From: Ruminococcus sp.
GTDB taxonomy: Bacteria; Bacillota; Clostridia; Oscillospirales; Ruminococcaceae
Direction: 5' to 3'
DNA: 64,000 nucleotides
Assembly: GCA_017558505.1 (NCBI GenBank)
Contig: JAFYUM010000036.1
Location: 62,001 to 126,000 of the forward strand
Below, piece by piece: positions 42,584-52,303 of the stretch (the first letter of the stretch is position 1; each line of letters opens with the position of its first letter). A program made the position numbers and the translations under genes. The notes under the pieces were generated by a model. That model was not told the origin of the DNA, made no database searches, and worked only from the letters and a program-made list of their open reading frames with translations.

Positions 42584-44665
42584 ATGGCAAATTTAGTTAT
42601 AGTAGAGTCGCCTGCAAAGGCGAAAACAATACAGAAATATCTTGGAAAAGGCTATGAAGTCATAGCTTCAATGGGACATATTAGGGATTTACCAAAATCC
42701 AAGCTGGGTGTAGATATAGATGATGATTTCAAGCCCCAGTATATTGATATGAAGGGCAAGGGCGACGTTATCAAGGATCTGAAAAAACGTGCAAAGAAAA
42801 GCGATAAGATATTTCTTGCAACCGACCCTGACCGTGAAGGTGAGGCTATTTCATGGCATATCGCACAGATGCTCAAGCTTGATCTTGAGGATGATATTCG
42901 TGTAGCCTTCAATGAAATTACAAAATCGGGCGTAACAAACGGTATGAGCAATCCCCACAAGATTGATATTGATCTTGTTAACGCACAGCAGGCAAGACGT
43001 ATTCTTGACCGTCTTGTGGGATATAAATTAAGTCCGTTTCTCTGGAAAAAGGTCAAGAGAGGCCTTTCAGCAGGCAGAGTTCAGACGGTTGCGGTAAGCC
43101 TTGTGGTTGACCGTGAAAACGAAATCCGTGCGTTTATTCCCAAAGAGTACTGGTCAATTGATGCAAAATTCACAGCACCAGGTTCAAGAAAGGTTTTCGA
43201 TGCGTCATTGCTTACAATTGACGGCGAAAAGATTGAGCTTGCAAATAAGGAACAGGCTGACGAGCTGCTGAAGCGTCTGGAGAATGCTGAGTATGAGGTA
43301 ACCGCAGTTAAAAAGCGTGTAACAAAGAAACAGCCTGCACCTCCGTTTATTACATCTACAATGCAGCAGGAGGCTTCAAAAAAGCTTGGATTTACTTCAA
43401 AGCGTACAATGAAAGCCGCACAGGAGCTTTATGAAGGTGTTGACATCGAGGGTATCGGTGCAGTAGGTCTTATCACATATATGAGAACCGACAGTCTTCG
43501 TATCTCCGACGAGGCAAAGGCTGCCGCAGCTGAATATATCGGAAATGTTTACGGTAAGGAGTACCTTCCCGACAAGCCGAGAGTATTCAAGTCAAAGAAT
43601 AACGCACAGGACGCTCACGAAGCTATACGTCCATCACTTCCCGAGCTTACACCTGCCCGTGTAAAGTCAAGCCTTACAAACGACCAGTATAAGCTGTATG
43701 ATCTTATATGGTCAAGATTTATTGCAAGCCAGATGGCAAACGCACTTCTTGATACTGTTTCTGCTGATATATCGGCAAATGGCTGTGTATTCCGTGCGTC
43801 GGGCTACTCTGTGAAGTTCAACGGCTTTACTGTTCTTTATGAGGAAGCAACCGAGGGCAAGGAAGCGGCTAAAAAGGAACTTCCTCCCCTTGCTGTGGGC
43901 GATAAGCCCAAGCTGAAATCATTAAGCGGAAATCAGCATTTCACACAGCCTCCTCCGAGATATACGGAAGCTTCACTCATTAAAGCCCTTGAAGAAAACG
44001 GCATAGGCAGACCGTCAACATATGCTCCTACTATTTCTACAATTACTGCAAGACAATATGTGGAGCATGAGGGAAAACAGCTTAAACCGACAACCCTTGG
44101 CGAGGTTATTACTGAACTTATGAAAGAGCATTTCAACGGTATTGTTGATGCAAAATTCACCGCTGATATGGAAAGCAGTCTTGACGAGGTTGAAAAAGGC
44201 GACAAGGATTGGGTATCTACTCTCCGTGAGTTCTACACAGGTTTTTCCGCTGACCTTGAAAAGGCTGAAACGGCTATGGAGGGTAAGCGTGTTAAGGTTC
44301 CCGATGAGGAAACAGACGTAGTCTGTGAAAATTGTGGTAAGAATATGGTTATTAAGTACGGCAGATACGGTAAATTCCTTGCCTGCCCAGGTTTCCCCGA
44401 ATGTAAGAACGCAAAGCAGCTTGTTACAGAGTCTGAAGGTTGCTGTCCAAGATGCGGCAAAAAAATGCTGCTGAAAAAATCCAAGAGGGGCAGAAGTTTC
44501 TATGGCTGCGAGGGTTATCCCGAATGTGATTTTATGACATGGAATGTTCCAACCGCTGAAAAATGTCCCGAATGTGGAAAGTCACTTTTCAACAAGGGCG
44601 GAAAATCAGGCAAGCTTATCTGTGAAAATGCGGGATGTACCTATGAAAGGGATATGAAGAAATGA
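42584..44665 (+). CDS. topA: DNA topoisomerase I
   Basis: 693 residues. The toprim domain (LVIVESPAKAKTIQKYLG, LATDPDREGEAISWHIA) is followed by the type IA core with active-site Tyr in GLITYMRTDSLRIS near residue 300 and EENGIGRPSTYAPTISTI. The C terminus has three Cys4 zinc ribbons (CENCGKNM, CCPRCGKKM, KCPECGKS). It relaxes negative supercoils in the cytoplasm. The trmFO ATG overlaps its stop (ATGA), a common pairing in Bacillota. Confidence 0.98.
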   Translation: MANLVIVESPAKAKTIQKYLGKGYEVIASMGHIRDLPKSKLGVDIDDDFKPQYIDMKGKGDVIKDLKKRAKKSDKIFLATDPDREGEAISWHIAQMLKLDLEDDIRVAFNEITKSGVTNGMSNPHKIDIDLVNAQQARRILDRLVGYKLSPFLWKKVKRGLSAGRVQTVAVSLVVDRENEIRAFIPKEYWSIDAKFTAPGSRKVFDASLLTIDGEKIELANKEQADELLKRLENAEYEVTAVKKRVTKKQPAPPFITSTMQQEASKKLGFTSKRTMKAAQELYEGVDIEGIGAVGLITYMRTDSLRISDEAKAAAAEYIGNVYGKEYLPDKPRVFKSKNNAQDAHEAIRPSLPELTPARVKSSLTNDQYKLYDLIWSRFIASQMANALLDTVSADISANGCVFRASGYSVKFNGFTVLYEEATEGKEAAKKELPPLAVGDKPKLKSLSGNQHFTQPPPRYTEASLIKALEENGIGRPSTYAPTISTITARQYVEHEGKQLKPTTLGEVITELMKEHFNGIVDAKFTADMESSLDEVEKGDKDWVSTLREFYTGFSADLEKAETAMEGKRVKVPDEETDVVCENCGKNMVIKYGRYGKFLACPGFPECKNAKQLVTESEGCCPRCGKKMLLKKSKRGRSFYGCEGYPECDFMTWNVPTAEKCPECGKSLFNKGGKSGKLICENAGCTYERDMKK

Positions 44666-45975
44666 GCGTAACGGTTAATGTTATCGGTGCAGGACTTGCA
44701 GGCTGTGAAGCTGCATGGGCGCTGGCACGATATGGTATAAATGTAAGACTTTATGAGATGAAGCCGCAGAAGTTCTCTCCTGCTCATAAGTACAAGGGAT
44801 TTGCGGAGCTTGTATGCTCCAACTCCCTTAAAGCCGCAAGACTGGAATCAGCGGCAGGACTGCTCAAAACGGAAATGGAAATGCTGGGTTCTCTCACAGT
44901 TCCCTGTGCAAAGGGAAATTCCGTTGAAGCAGGGGGGGCATTGGCTGTTGACAGAGAAAAATTCTCTGATGCCGTTACTGAAAAAATATGCACAAATCCT
45001 CTTATTGAGGTAATCGAGGGGGAGGTTACGGAGCTTCCCGATGGTATAACAATAATCGCCACAGGACCGCTTACCAATGGTGCTATGGCGGAAATAATAA
45101 AAAATCTCTGCGGTGAGGGATTAAGCTTTTATGATGCCGCTGCTCCCATTGTGACATATGAAAGCCTTGATAAGGAAAAGGTATTTTTTGCGTCACGCTA
45201 TGACAGGGGCGACGCTGATTATATCAACTGCCCTATGAATAAAGAGGAATACCTTGCATTTTATGAGGCTCTTATCTCTGCGGAGCGTGTACAGCTTAAG
45301 GATTTTGAAACTCACCCGTTCAGCGTATATGAGGGCTGTATGCCCATTGAGGTACTTGCTACAAGAGGCGTTGATACCATGCGTTTCGGCCCTATGAAGC
45401 CTGTGGGAATTACCGATGTCCGCACAGGAAAACGTCCATATGCGGTGGTACAGCTGCGTCGTGAAAACAAAGAAGCTACACTGTTCAATCTGGTGGGATT
45501 TCAGACAAATCTGAAATTCGGGGAGCAGAAGCGTGTTTTCTCAATGATTCCGGGACTTGAAAACGCTGAATTTATGCGTTACGGAGTAATGCACAGAAAT
45601 ACATTTATAAACAGCCCCGAACTGCTCAACTGCGATTTTTCCATGAGAAGCAATGAAAATATCTACTTTGCAGGACAAATAACGGGAGTTGAGGGATATA
45701 TGGAATCTGCGGCAAGCGGTCTTATTGCAGGTACAGCCGCCGCAAGAAAAATTCTCGGACTTGAAAAAATCAATCTTCCCCGTGAAACAATGCTGGGAGC
45801 ACTTACATCATATGTCAGTGATACTTTCAACAGCGGAAAATTCCAGCCTATGGGTGCAAATATGGGAATACTTCCCGACATTGGTGAGAGAATACGTGAC
45901 AAAAAAGAAAAATACGGCGTATATGCCAACAGGGCAGTTGCGGCTTTAAGAGAGGAGCTGGAGAGAATTGGCTAA
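44662..45975 (+). CDS. trmFO: methylenetetrahydrofolate--tRNA-(uracil-5-)-methyltransferase TrmFO
   Basis: 437 residues, full length. The N-terminal FAD site is VNVIGAGLAGCEAAWALARY; CSNSLKAARLESAAGLLKTE, GALAVDREKFSDAVT and QITGVEGYMESAASGLIAG are family signatures. It makes m5U54 in tRNA with methylenetetrahydrofolate and FAD. It overlaps topA by 4 bp and plsX by 8 bp. Confidence 0.97.
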   Translation: MSVTVNVIGAGLAGCEAAWALARYGINVRLYEMKPQKFSPAHKYKGFAELVCSNSLKAARLESAAGLLKTEMEMLGSLTVPCAKGNSVEAGGALAVDREKFSDAVTEKICTNPLIEVIEGEVTELPDGITIIATGPLTNGAMAEIIKNLCGEGLSFYDAAAPIVTYESLDKEKVFFASRYDRGDADYINCPMNKEEYLAFYEALISAERVQLKDFETHPFSVYEGCMPIEVLATRGVDTMRFGPMKPVGITDVRTGKRPYAVVQLRRENKEATLFNLVGFQTNLKFGEQKRVFSMIPGLENAEFMRYGVMHRNTFINSPELLNCDFSMRSNENIYFAGQITGVEGYMESAASGLIAGTAAARKILGLEKINLPRETMLGALTSYVSDTFNSGKFQPMGANMGILPDIGERIRDKKEKYGVYANRAVAALREELERIG

Positions 45976-46978
45976 AATTATAGTTGACGCTTTCGGAGGT
46001 GACAACGCACCTCTTGAAGTCATAAAGGGTTGCGAAAAAGCTGTAAAAGAGCTTGGAGTTCAGATTGCCCTTACTGGCAGTGAGGACAAAATCAAAAAAT
46101 GTGCCGCCGATAACGGCATAAGCCTTGAGGGGATGGAAATTGTTCATACAGACGAGATTTTTGATATACACGAGGAACCAAATCAGATTATAAAATCGGG
46201 TAAAAATACATCTATGGCAATTGGTATGCAGCTTCTCGCAGAGGACAAGGGCGACGCTTTTGTTTCCGCAGGCAGTACAGGAGCGCTTGTTATGGGTGCT
46301 ACCTTTATTGTAAAGCGTATCAAAGGTATAAAGCGTGTTGCGCCTTCTCCTGTTATGCCTGCTGATAAGGGCAGTTTTGTTCTCCTTGACGCAGGTGCAA
46401 ATACCGAATGCCGCCCTGATATGCTGGTGCAGTTTGCGGTTATGGGAAGTGCCTATGCTGAAAAGGTTATGGGTATAAAAAATCCTAAAGTAGGACTTCT
46501 CAACATCGGTGCAGAGGATACCAAGGGCAGAGAACTTGAAGTTGAAACATATAAGCTTTTGGAAAAATCGGGACTTAATTTCGGAGGAAACATAGAGGCT
46601 CGTGACCTCCCCAAGGGCGATTTTGATGTAGTTGTAACAGACGGTTTTACAGGAAATATTGTGCTTAAACTCTACGAGGGTATGGGCTCATTTTTTGCAA
46701 AGAAAATGAAGTGGATCTTCTCAGGAGCAGGTGCTCTCGGTGCATTGTTCTCCATGGGTAAGATAAAAAGCTTTAAAAAGCAGATGGATTACCGTGAAAC
46801 AGGCGGTTCTGTTCTTATGGGTGCAAAAAAGCCCGTTATAAAGGCTCACGGCAGCTCTGACGCTACGGCATTCTACAACGCTGTAAGACAGGCAAAGCAG
46901 TGCGTTGAGGGCGATGTTATAGGTGCAATTGAAAAATACGTTGAGGCAAATTCACAGAGGGACAGTAAAGATGAATGA
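45968..46978 (+). CDS. plsX: phosphate acyltransferase PlsX
   Basis: 336 residues. IIVDAFGGDNAPLEVIKG, KNTSMAIGMQLLAEDKGDAF followed by VSAGSTGALV, and the C-terminal TGGSVLMGAKKPVIKAHGSS identify PlsX. It makes acyl-phosphate from acyl-ACP at the start of phospholipid synthesis. The start is TTG at 45968 inside the trmFO tail (8-bp overlap), with GGAGAG upstream. The rnc gene follows directly; acpP, often placed between them, is absent. Confidence 0.96.
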   Translation: MAKIIVDAFGGDNAPLEVIKGCEKAVKELGVQIALTGSEDKIKKCAADNGISLEGMEIVHTDEIFDIHEEPNQIIKSGKNTSMAIGMQLLAEDKGDAFVSAGSTGALVMGATFIVKRIKGIKRVAPSPVMPADKGSFVLLDAGANTECRPDMLVQFAVMGSAYAEKVMGIKNPKVGLLNIGAEDTKGRELEVETYKLLEKSGLNFGGNIEARDLPKGDFDVVVTDGFTGNIVLKLYEGMGSFFAKKMKWIFSGAGALGALFSMGKIKSFKKQMDYRETGGSVLMGAKKPVIKAHGSSDATAFYNAVRQAKQCVEGDVIGAIEKYVEANSQRDSKDE

Positions 46979-47675
46979 TATTGAAAATATTTTGAACTTT
47001 GAAAAAGAAATCAGATATGAGTTCAGAGATAAAAAACTGCTTCTGAACGCACTTTCCCACTCTTCCTATGCCAATGAGAAGAAAAATCCCAAGGGCAGTA
47101 ATGAACGACTTGAATTTCTTGGTGACAGCGTACTTTCTGTGGTTGTATCGGATTATCTCTATAAAAATCTCGAATCTGTGGCAGAGGGTGATCTTACAAA
47201 GCTCCGTGCTTCTCTGGTGTGCGAAAAGAGCCTTCATGTATTTGCACAGCAGATAAATCTCGGAAAGTATATTCTTCTCGGCAAGGGTGAGGAAAATACA
47301 GGGGGCAGAGAGCGTCCCTCAATTCTTGCAGACGCATTTGAGGCGGTTATAGCTGCAATTTATCTTGACGGCGGTATGGAGGCGGCGAGAAAGCATATCC
47401 TCAGATTTATCCCCGAAAATCCAGTAAATGGCACGAAAATGGCATTCGGTGATTTCAAGACGGTTTTGCAGGAAATCGTGCAGAAAAATCCTGAAGAAAA
47501 GGTTGAATATGTTCTCATAGGCGAGGAAGGACCTGACCACAACAAGCGTTTTGTGGTGGAGGTTATGCTCAATTCCCAGGTAATCGGCAAGGGCAAGGGC
47601 AGAAGCAAAAAGGATGCGGAGCAGCTTGCTGCAAAAGAAGCTTTAGAGCTTATGGGCTACAATACAGGCATATGA
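46971..47675 (+). CDS. rnc: ribonuclease III
   Basis: 234 residues. The catalytic signature NERLEFLGDSVLSVVVSDYL, the second metal region ADAFEAVIAAIYLDGG, and a C-terminal dsRNA-binding domain (about 160-232, GKGKGRSKKDAEQLAAKEAL) give a complete RNase III that processes rRNA precursors. ATG at 46971 overlaps the plsX end by 8 bp and is preferred over an upstream in-frame ATG inside plsX. Confidence 0.97.
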   Translation: MNDIENILNFEKEIRYEFRDKKLLLNALSHSSYANEKKNPKGSNERLEFLGDSVLSVVVSDYLYKNLESVAEGDLTKLRASLVCEKSLHVFAQQINLGKYILLGKGEENTGGRERPSILADAFEAVIAAIYLDGGMEAARKHILRFIPENPVNGTKMAFGDFKTVLQEIVQKNPEEKVEYVLIGEEGPDHNKRFVVEVMLNSQVIGKGKGRSKKDAEQLAAKEALELMGYNTGI

Positions 47676-48673
47676 AACACGCAAATATATCAATTTTTAT
47701 CCCACATATCGGCTGTCCTCACAGGTGCAGTTTCTGCGACCAGCGGACAATAAGCGGTGCACAGAAAATACCTCACGGGGAGGATGTACGGGAGATATGC
47801 AGTAAGGCTCTTTCAGAGGTGAAATCTCCCGGAAATACGGAAATTGCCTTTTTCGGCGGCAGTTTTACGGCAATTCCAAGGGCATATATGACGGAACTTC
47901 TTGAAGCGGCATATCCCTTTGTGGGAGATGACAAATTCAAGGGCATACGTATTTCCACACGTCCCGACTGTATTGACGTTGAAATTCTCACACTGCTGAA
48001 AAGCTATGGTGTTACGTCAATTGAACTGGGAGCGCAGTCGATGTCGGATAAAGTTCTTGAAGCAAATCAACGTGGCCATTCCGCTGATGATGTGGAAAAA
48101 GCGGCAAAGCTTATCCGTGAATACGGCTTTGAACTGGGCTTGCAGATGATGGTGGGACTTTATAAAAGCGATATGGCTGATGAATACGAAACCCTTGAAA
48201 AGGTAATTGCAATCCGTCCTGATACAGTGCGGATTTACCCTGTTGTTATACTGAAGGGTACAAAGCTGGGTGAGCTTTATCTTGCGGGGGAGTATACTAC
48301 GTTTCTCTTTGACAAGGTAACGGAATTTGCCGCAGCTGCTATGACGAGGTTTGAGGAAAATGGCGTAAAGGTCATCAAATGCGGACTCCATGCTTCTGAA
48401 TTTGTGGAGCAGGATATGGTGGGGGGCTTTTATCACCCTGCTTTCCGTGAAATATGCGAAAGCCTTATATACAGACGTAAAATAGCTGAAATAATCGGCT
48501 GTGAGTGCGGCGGAGATTTTATAATATCCGTAAATCCCACTTGTGTAAGCAAGGCTATGGGACATAAAAAATCAAACTGTGAATACTTTAAAAAGCAGGG
48601 AATAAATATAAAGATTATCGGAAATGTTGATATTCCGAAATGTGAGATGAAAATTTCAGAAGTGCGGAGGTGA
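47672..48673 (+). CDS. radical SAM protein, Elp3-like
   Basis: 333 residues. FIPHIGCPHRCSFCDQRTIS carries the CxxxCxxC cluster motif near residue 14, followed by AFFGGSFTAIPRAYMTELLE, ISTRPDCIDVEILTLLKSYG and SIELGAQSMSDKVLEANQRG as in the Elp3/YhcC-type clade. The C-terminal part lacks an acetyltransferase domain. It is commonly found between rnc and smc in Clostridia; the substrate is unknown. It overlaps rnc by 4 bp (ATGA). Confidence 0.88.
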   Translation: MKHANISIFIPHIGCPHRCSFCDQRTISGAQKIPHGEDVREICSKALSEVKSPGNTEIAFFGGSFTAIPRAYMTELLEAAYPFVGDDKFKGIRISTRPDCIDVEILTLLKSYGVTSIELGAQSMSDKVLEANQRGHSADDVEKAAKLIREYGFELGLQMMVGLYKSDMADEYETLEKVIAIRPDTVRIYPVVILKGTKLGELYLAGEYTTFLFDKVTEFAAAAMTRFEENGVKVIKCGLHASEFVEQDMVGGFYHPAFREICESLIYRRKIAEIIGCECGGDFIISVNPTCVSKAMGHKKSNCEYFKKQGINIKIIGNVDIPKCEMKISEVRR

Positions 48674-48677
48674 GCAG

Positions 48678-51600
48678 GTGTATCTTAAATCATTGGAAAT
48701 ACAGGGATTCAAATCTTTTCCCGATAAAATAAGCCTTACCTTTGATAAAGGACTGACGGCAGTAGTCGGCCCCAACGGCAGCGGAAAAAGTAATATCGGC
48801 GACTCTGTTCGCTGGGTTCTCGGAGAACAGTCTACAAAAACTCTCCGAGGAAACAAAATGGAGGACGTTATTTTTTCCGGTACTGTTGCAAGAAAACCTA
48901 TGGGCTTTGCCGCAGTTACCTTAAATATAGACAATTCCGACGGTGTTCTTTCGGATATGGGCGACGAGGTTGCAGTTACACGAAAGCTTTACCGCAGCGG
49001 TGAAAGCGAATATATGATAAACGGCAGACAATGCCGTCTTAAAGATATAAACGAGCTTTTTATGGATACCGGACTTGGCAGAGATGGTTATTCTATCATC
49101 GGACAGGGACGTATTGCAGAAATTGTCGGTGCTAAAAGCAATGAACGACGTGATATATTTGAAGAAGCGGCAGGTATCTCCAAATTCCGTTATAAAAAAA
49201 TAGAAGCGGAGCGAAAGCTGACAGCGGCACAGGAGAATATCCTCCGCCTTTCCGATATTCTTTCGGAGCTTGAAGGACGTGTTGAGCCATTAAGAATACA
49301 ATCGGAAAAGGCACAGAAATTCATAAAGCTTGCCGAGGAAAGAAAGCGTCTTGAATTGTCCGTATGGGTCACACGTCTTGACGAACTGAAAGTAAAGCTT
49401 GATAAGCTTGAAGAAAATATTCTTATCAGCCGTGCAGAGTATGAGAATACCGAAAATGACATTGCCCGTGAGGAAGAAAAGCTTCAAGAAAGCTACCGCC
49501 GTATGCAGGAATGTACAATGAAATCCGATGAACTGCGTCGGAAAATGCTGGAGGAGGAACAGTCCTCATCACAGAAAAAGTCTGATATTGCGGTATTTGA
49601 AAATGACATAAGCCACTGTAATGAAGCTATAAAAAGGGCTGAAAAAGCTATGGAGGAGTCGGAGCAGACAAAGCACGACCTTGAAATCCGCCGTGTGGAA
49701 ACAGAAAAGAACATAGCTGCACTGGAGGCGGAAAAATCCGCAATTTCAGAGGAGATAAAGAGTATCCTTGCTGAAACGGAGTCTGCCGAGGGTAAAAATT
49801 CAGAAATCGGCGAATCTGTAGAAAAGGCGAACAATGAAATAAATAACCTCCATATCAGACAGACGGAACTGAATTTTGCCGCTGAAACTGCAAAACAGCA
49901 GGCATACGACGAGGAAAATCGTCTTAATGAGCTACTTGAAAGTGTCGGGGATACTGAAAATGCCGTAGAGGGCTACAATAAAAAAATTGCCGATAATAAG
50001 GCAGAATTACAAAAAATATCCGAAAAGAAATCGGAACTTGAAAATAAATTAAACGGTATCGAAAGACTTTACGGTTCAAGGAGAGAAAGCTTTGAAAACG
50101 CAAAGTCAGAGCTTGAAAAATCCCTTTATGAGCTTAAAAACCGCGAGCAGAGGAAAAAAATCCTAATTGATCTTGAAAACAGCATGGAGGGCTTTGCAGG
50201 AAGTGTAAAGCAGATTTTAAAGGCGGCTAAGCAGGGCAGAATAAGCGGAATTTACGGCACGGTTGCACAGAATATCAGCGTTGACGGGCAGTATGCTCTT
50301 GCGGTTGAAACGGCTTTAGGCGGTGCAATGCAGAACCTCATCGTAGAAAATGAGGACACTGCAAAGCGTGGAATCCGATTCCTTAAAGAAAATCATGGCG
50401 GCCGTGCAACTTTCCTTCCTCTTACTTCTGTAAAGGGCTATGAATTCAAGGAAAAGGGGCTGGAGGACTGTGACGGATTTGTTGCTATGGCTGATAAAAT
50501 TGTAGGCTATGACAGTAAATTCAGCGGGATTATCGGCTCATTGCTGGGGCGTATTGCTATTGCGGAGGATATTGATTCCGCAACACTTATTGCAAAAAAA
50601 TACGGCTATAAGTTCCGTATCGTAACCCTTGACGGTCAGGTTATCAATGCAGGCGGTTCATTTACAGGTGGTTCGGCGCAGAAATCCGCAGGAATTTTCA
50701 CCCGTAAGAATGAAATTGACAAGATCGAAAAAGAGATAAATCAACTGACCGCACAACGTACCGAGCTTGACAGGAAAATGGAAAAATACCGTGCAGAGGC
50801 TGAAAAACTGCGGTATGACCGTGAGTCTGCAAGGGTGGAAATGACAGAGTATAATGCGGAAGAAATCCGTATAAAGGCTGAACTTTCAAGTCTTGAAGTC
50901 CTTATAGAGCAGCTTCGTGCGGCAGCTGAAAACTCCGAACGACAGCAGGAGGAGTTCAGAAACCGCATATCTGCGGCAAATAAGGCAGAAGCTGATGCAC
51001 GTATGGCAGCTGCTGCACTTGATGAAGAAATTAAAGCGGCAGAAGAAAAGCTTGCACTTGAACAGTCAAGCCGAGAAAAGCTGCGCATGGAGCGAGCTGC
51101 ATTGTCGGAAAAGCTTTCCGGTGCGAAAATCCGTGAAATAGAGCTTTCAAAGGATATACAGTCGGCACAGGAGGAAATACAGCGTATAAACTCCGAATCT
51201 GAAAATCTTAAAGGCGGAAACAGGCATTTTGAAAGCGAAATAGAGTTAAATCAGCGTCTTATTGCAGAGAAAAAACGTGATATTGCAAGACTTGAAAAAG
51301 AGCTTGAAAATGTGGGTAAAAATGCAGATGAGTATAATGCTGAAATACAGCGATATCAGAATATCCACACGGAGCAGAACCGCCTTGTAACTGAAATTCA
51401 GAAGGGTATCCGACAGCTTAACGAGGCGAAGGAAAAGCTTTCGGGAGAGGTTACACGACTTGAAGAACGCCGTGATTCCGCAAATCGTGACACGGATAAT
51501 ATCAAGCGTCAGTTGCTTGACGTCTATGAAATGACATATTCCGAAGCTATTCAGACTGCTGAAAAAATTGAGGATATTGTGGCGGCACAGGCTGAACTCA

Positions 51601-52250
51601 ATTCCGTCAAGAATAAAATCAAGGCGCTGGGCAGCGTAAATGTGGACGCTGTTGAGGAATACCGTGAAGTATCGGAGCGTTATGAATTTATGTCTGCACA
51701 GATGGCTGATGTTCAGAACTCAAAGAGAGAGCTTGAAAAAATAATTGCCCAGCTTACAGAGGATATGTGCCGTATTTTCAGCGAAAGCTTTGCGGTTATC
51801 AACTCCAATTTCAAGGAAATATTTGTGGAGCTTTTCGGCGGCGGTAAGGCTGAACTGATACTCACCGATCCCGAAAATGTCCTTGAATCGGGAATTGAAA
51901 TAAGCGTTGCCCCTCCCGGAAAGGTAATCAAGAACCTTATTTCTCTTTCAGGCGGTGAGCAGTCATTTGTGGCAATTGCCATATATTTTGCAATTCTTCG
52001 GCTTCGCCCCGCACCTTTCTGTATTCTTGACGAGATTGATGCGGCACTTGATGAAGTCAACGTAAGAAAATATGCCCAATACCTTAAAAATTTTACCGAC
52101 ACAACGCAGTTTGTACTTGTTACCCACAGACGAAGCGCTATGGAGGAGGCAAATGTGCTTTACGGTGTAACTATGCAGGAGGACGGCATTTCAAAGCTGC
52201 TTAAAATGGAACAGGTGGATTTCCAGGAAGATGTGGCTGATATACAGTAG
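48678..52250 (+). CDS. smc: chromosome segregation protein SMC
   Basis: 1190 residues. Walker A GPNGSGKSN lies at residues 31-39. A long coiled coil (about 170-500), the hinge (about 510-680: GRISGIYGTVAQNISV, GGAMQNLIVENEDTAKRG) and the returning coil (about 690-1020) lead to the ABC signature LISLSGGEQSFVAIAI and Walker B FCILDEIDAALDE. With ScpA and ScpB it compacts and separates chromosomes. The start is GTG at 48678 with GGAGG upstream. Usual rnc-smc-ftsY order. Confidence 0.98.
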   Translation: MYLKSLEIQGFKSFPDKISLTFDKGLTAVVGPNGSGKSNIGDSVRWVLGEQSTKTLRGNKMEDVIFSGTVARKPMGFAAVTLNIDNSDGVLSDMGDEVAVTRKLYRSGESEYMINGRQCRLKDINELFMDTGLGRDGYSIIGQGRIAEIVGAKSNERRDIFEEAAGISKFRYKKIEAERKLTAAQENILRLSDILSELEGRVEPLRIQSEKAQKFIKLAEERKRLELSVWVTRLDELKVKLDKLEENILISRAEYENTENDIAREEEKLQESYRRMQECTMKSDELRRKMLEEEQSSSQKKSDIAVFENDISHCNEAIKRAEKAMEESEQTKHDLEIRRVETEKNIAALEAEKSAISEEIKSILAETESAEGKNSEIGESVEKANNEINNLHIRQTELNFAAETAKQQAYDEENRLNELLESVGDTENAVEGYNKKIADNKAELQKISEKKSELENKLNGIERLYGSRRESFENAKSELEKSLYELKNREQRKKILIDLENSMEGFAGSVKQILKAAKQGRISGIYGTVAQNISVDGQYALAVETALGGAMQNLIVENEDTAKRGIRFLKENHGGRATFLPLTSVKGYEFKEKGLEDCDGFVAMADKIVGYDSKFSGIIGSLLGRIAIAEDIDSATLIAKKYGYKFRIVTLDGQVINAGGSFTGGSAQKSAGIFTRKNEIDKIEKEINQLTAQRTELDRKMEKYRAEAEKLRYDRESARVEMTEYNAEEIRIKAELSSLEVLIEQLRAAAENSERQQEEFRNRISAANKAEADARMAAAALDEEIKAAEEKLALEQSSREKLRMERAALSEKLSGAKIREIELSKDIQSAQEEIQRINSESENLKGGNRHFESEIELNQRLIAEKKRDIARLEKELENVGKNADEYNAEIQRYQNIHTEQNRLVTEIQKGIRQLNEAKEKLSGEVTRLEERRDSANRDTDNIKRQLLDVYEMTYSEAIQTAEKIEDIVAAQAELNSVKNKIKALGSVNVDAVEEYREVSERYEFMSAQMADVQNSKRELEKIIAQLTEDMCRIFSESFAVINSNFKEIFVELFGGGKAELILTDPENVLESGIEISVAPPGKVIKNLISLSGGEQSFVAIAIYFAILRLRPAPFCILDEIDAALDEVNVRKYAQYLKNFTDTTQFVLVTHRRSAMEEANVLYGVTMQEDGISKLLKMEQVDFQEDVADIQ

Positions 52251-52303
52251 AGAACCCAACAGAACATTTAAACCCCATTAAATCATTATAAACGGAGGAT
52301 ATT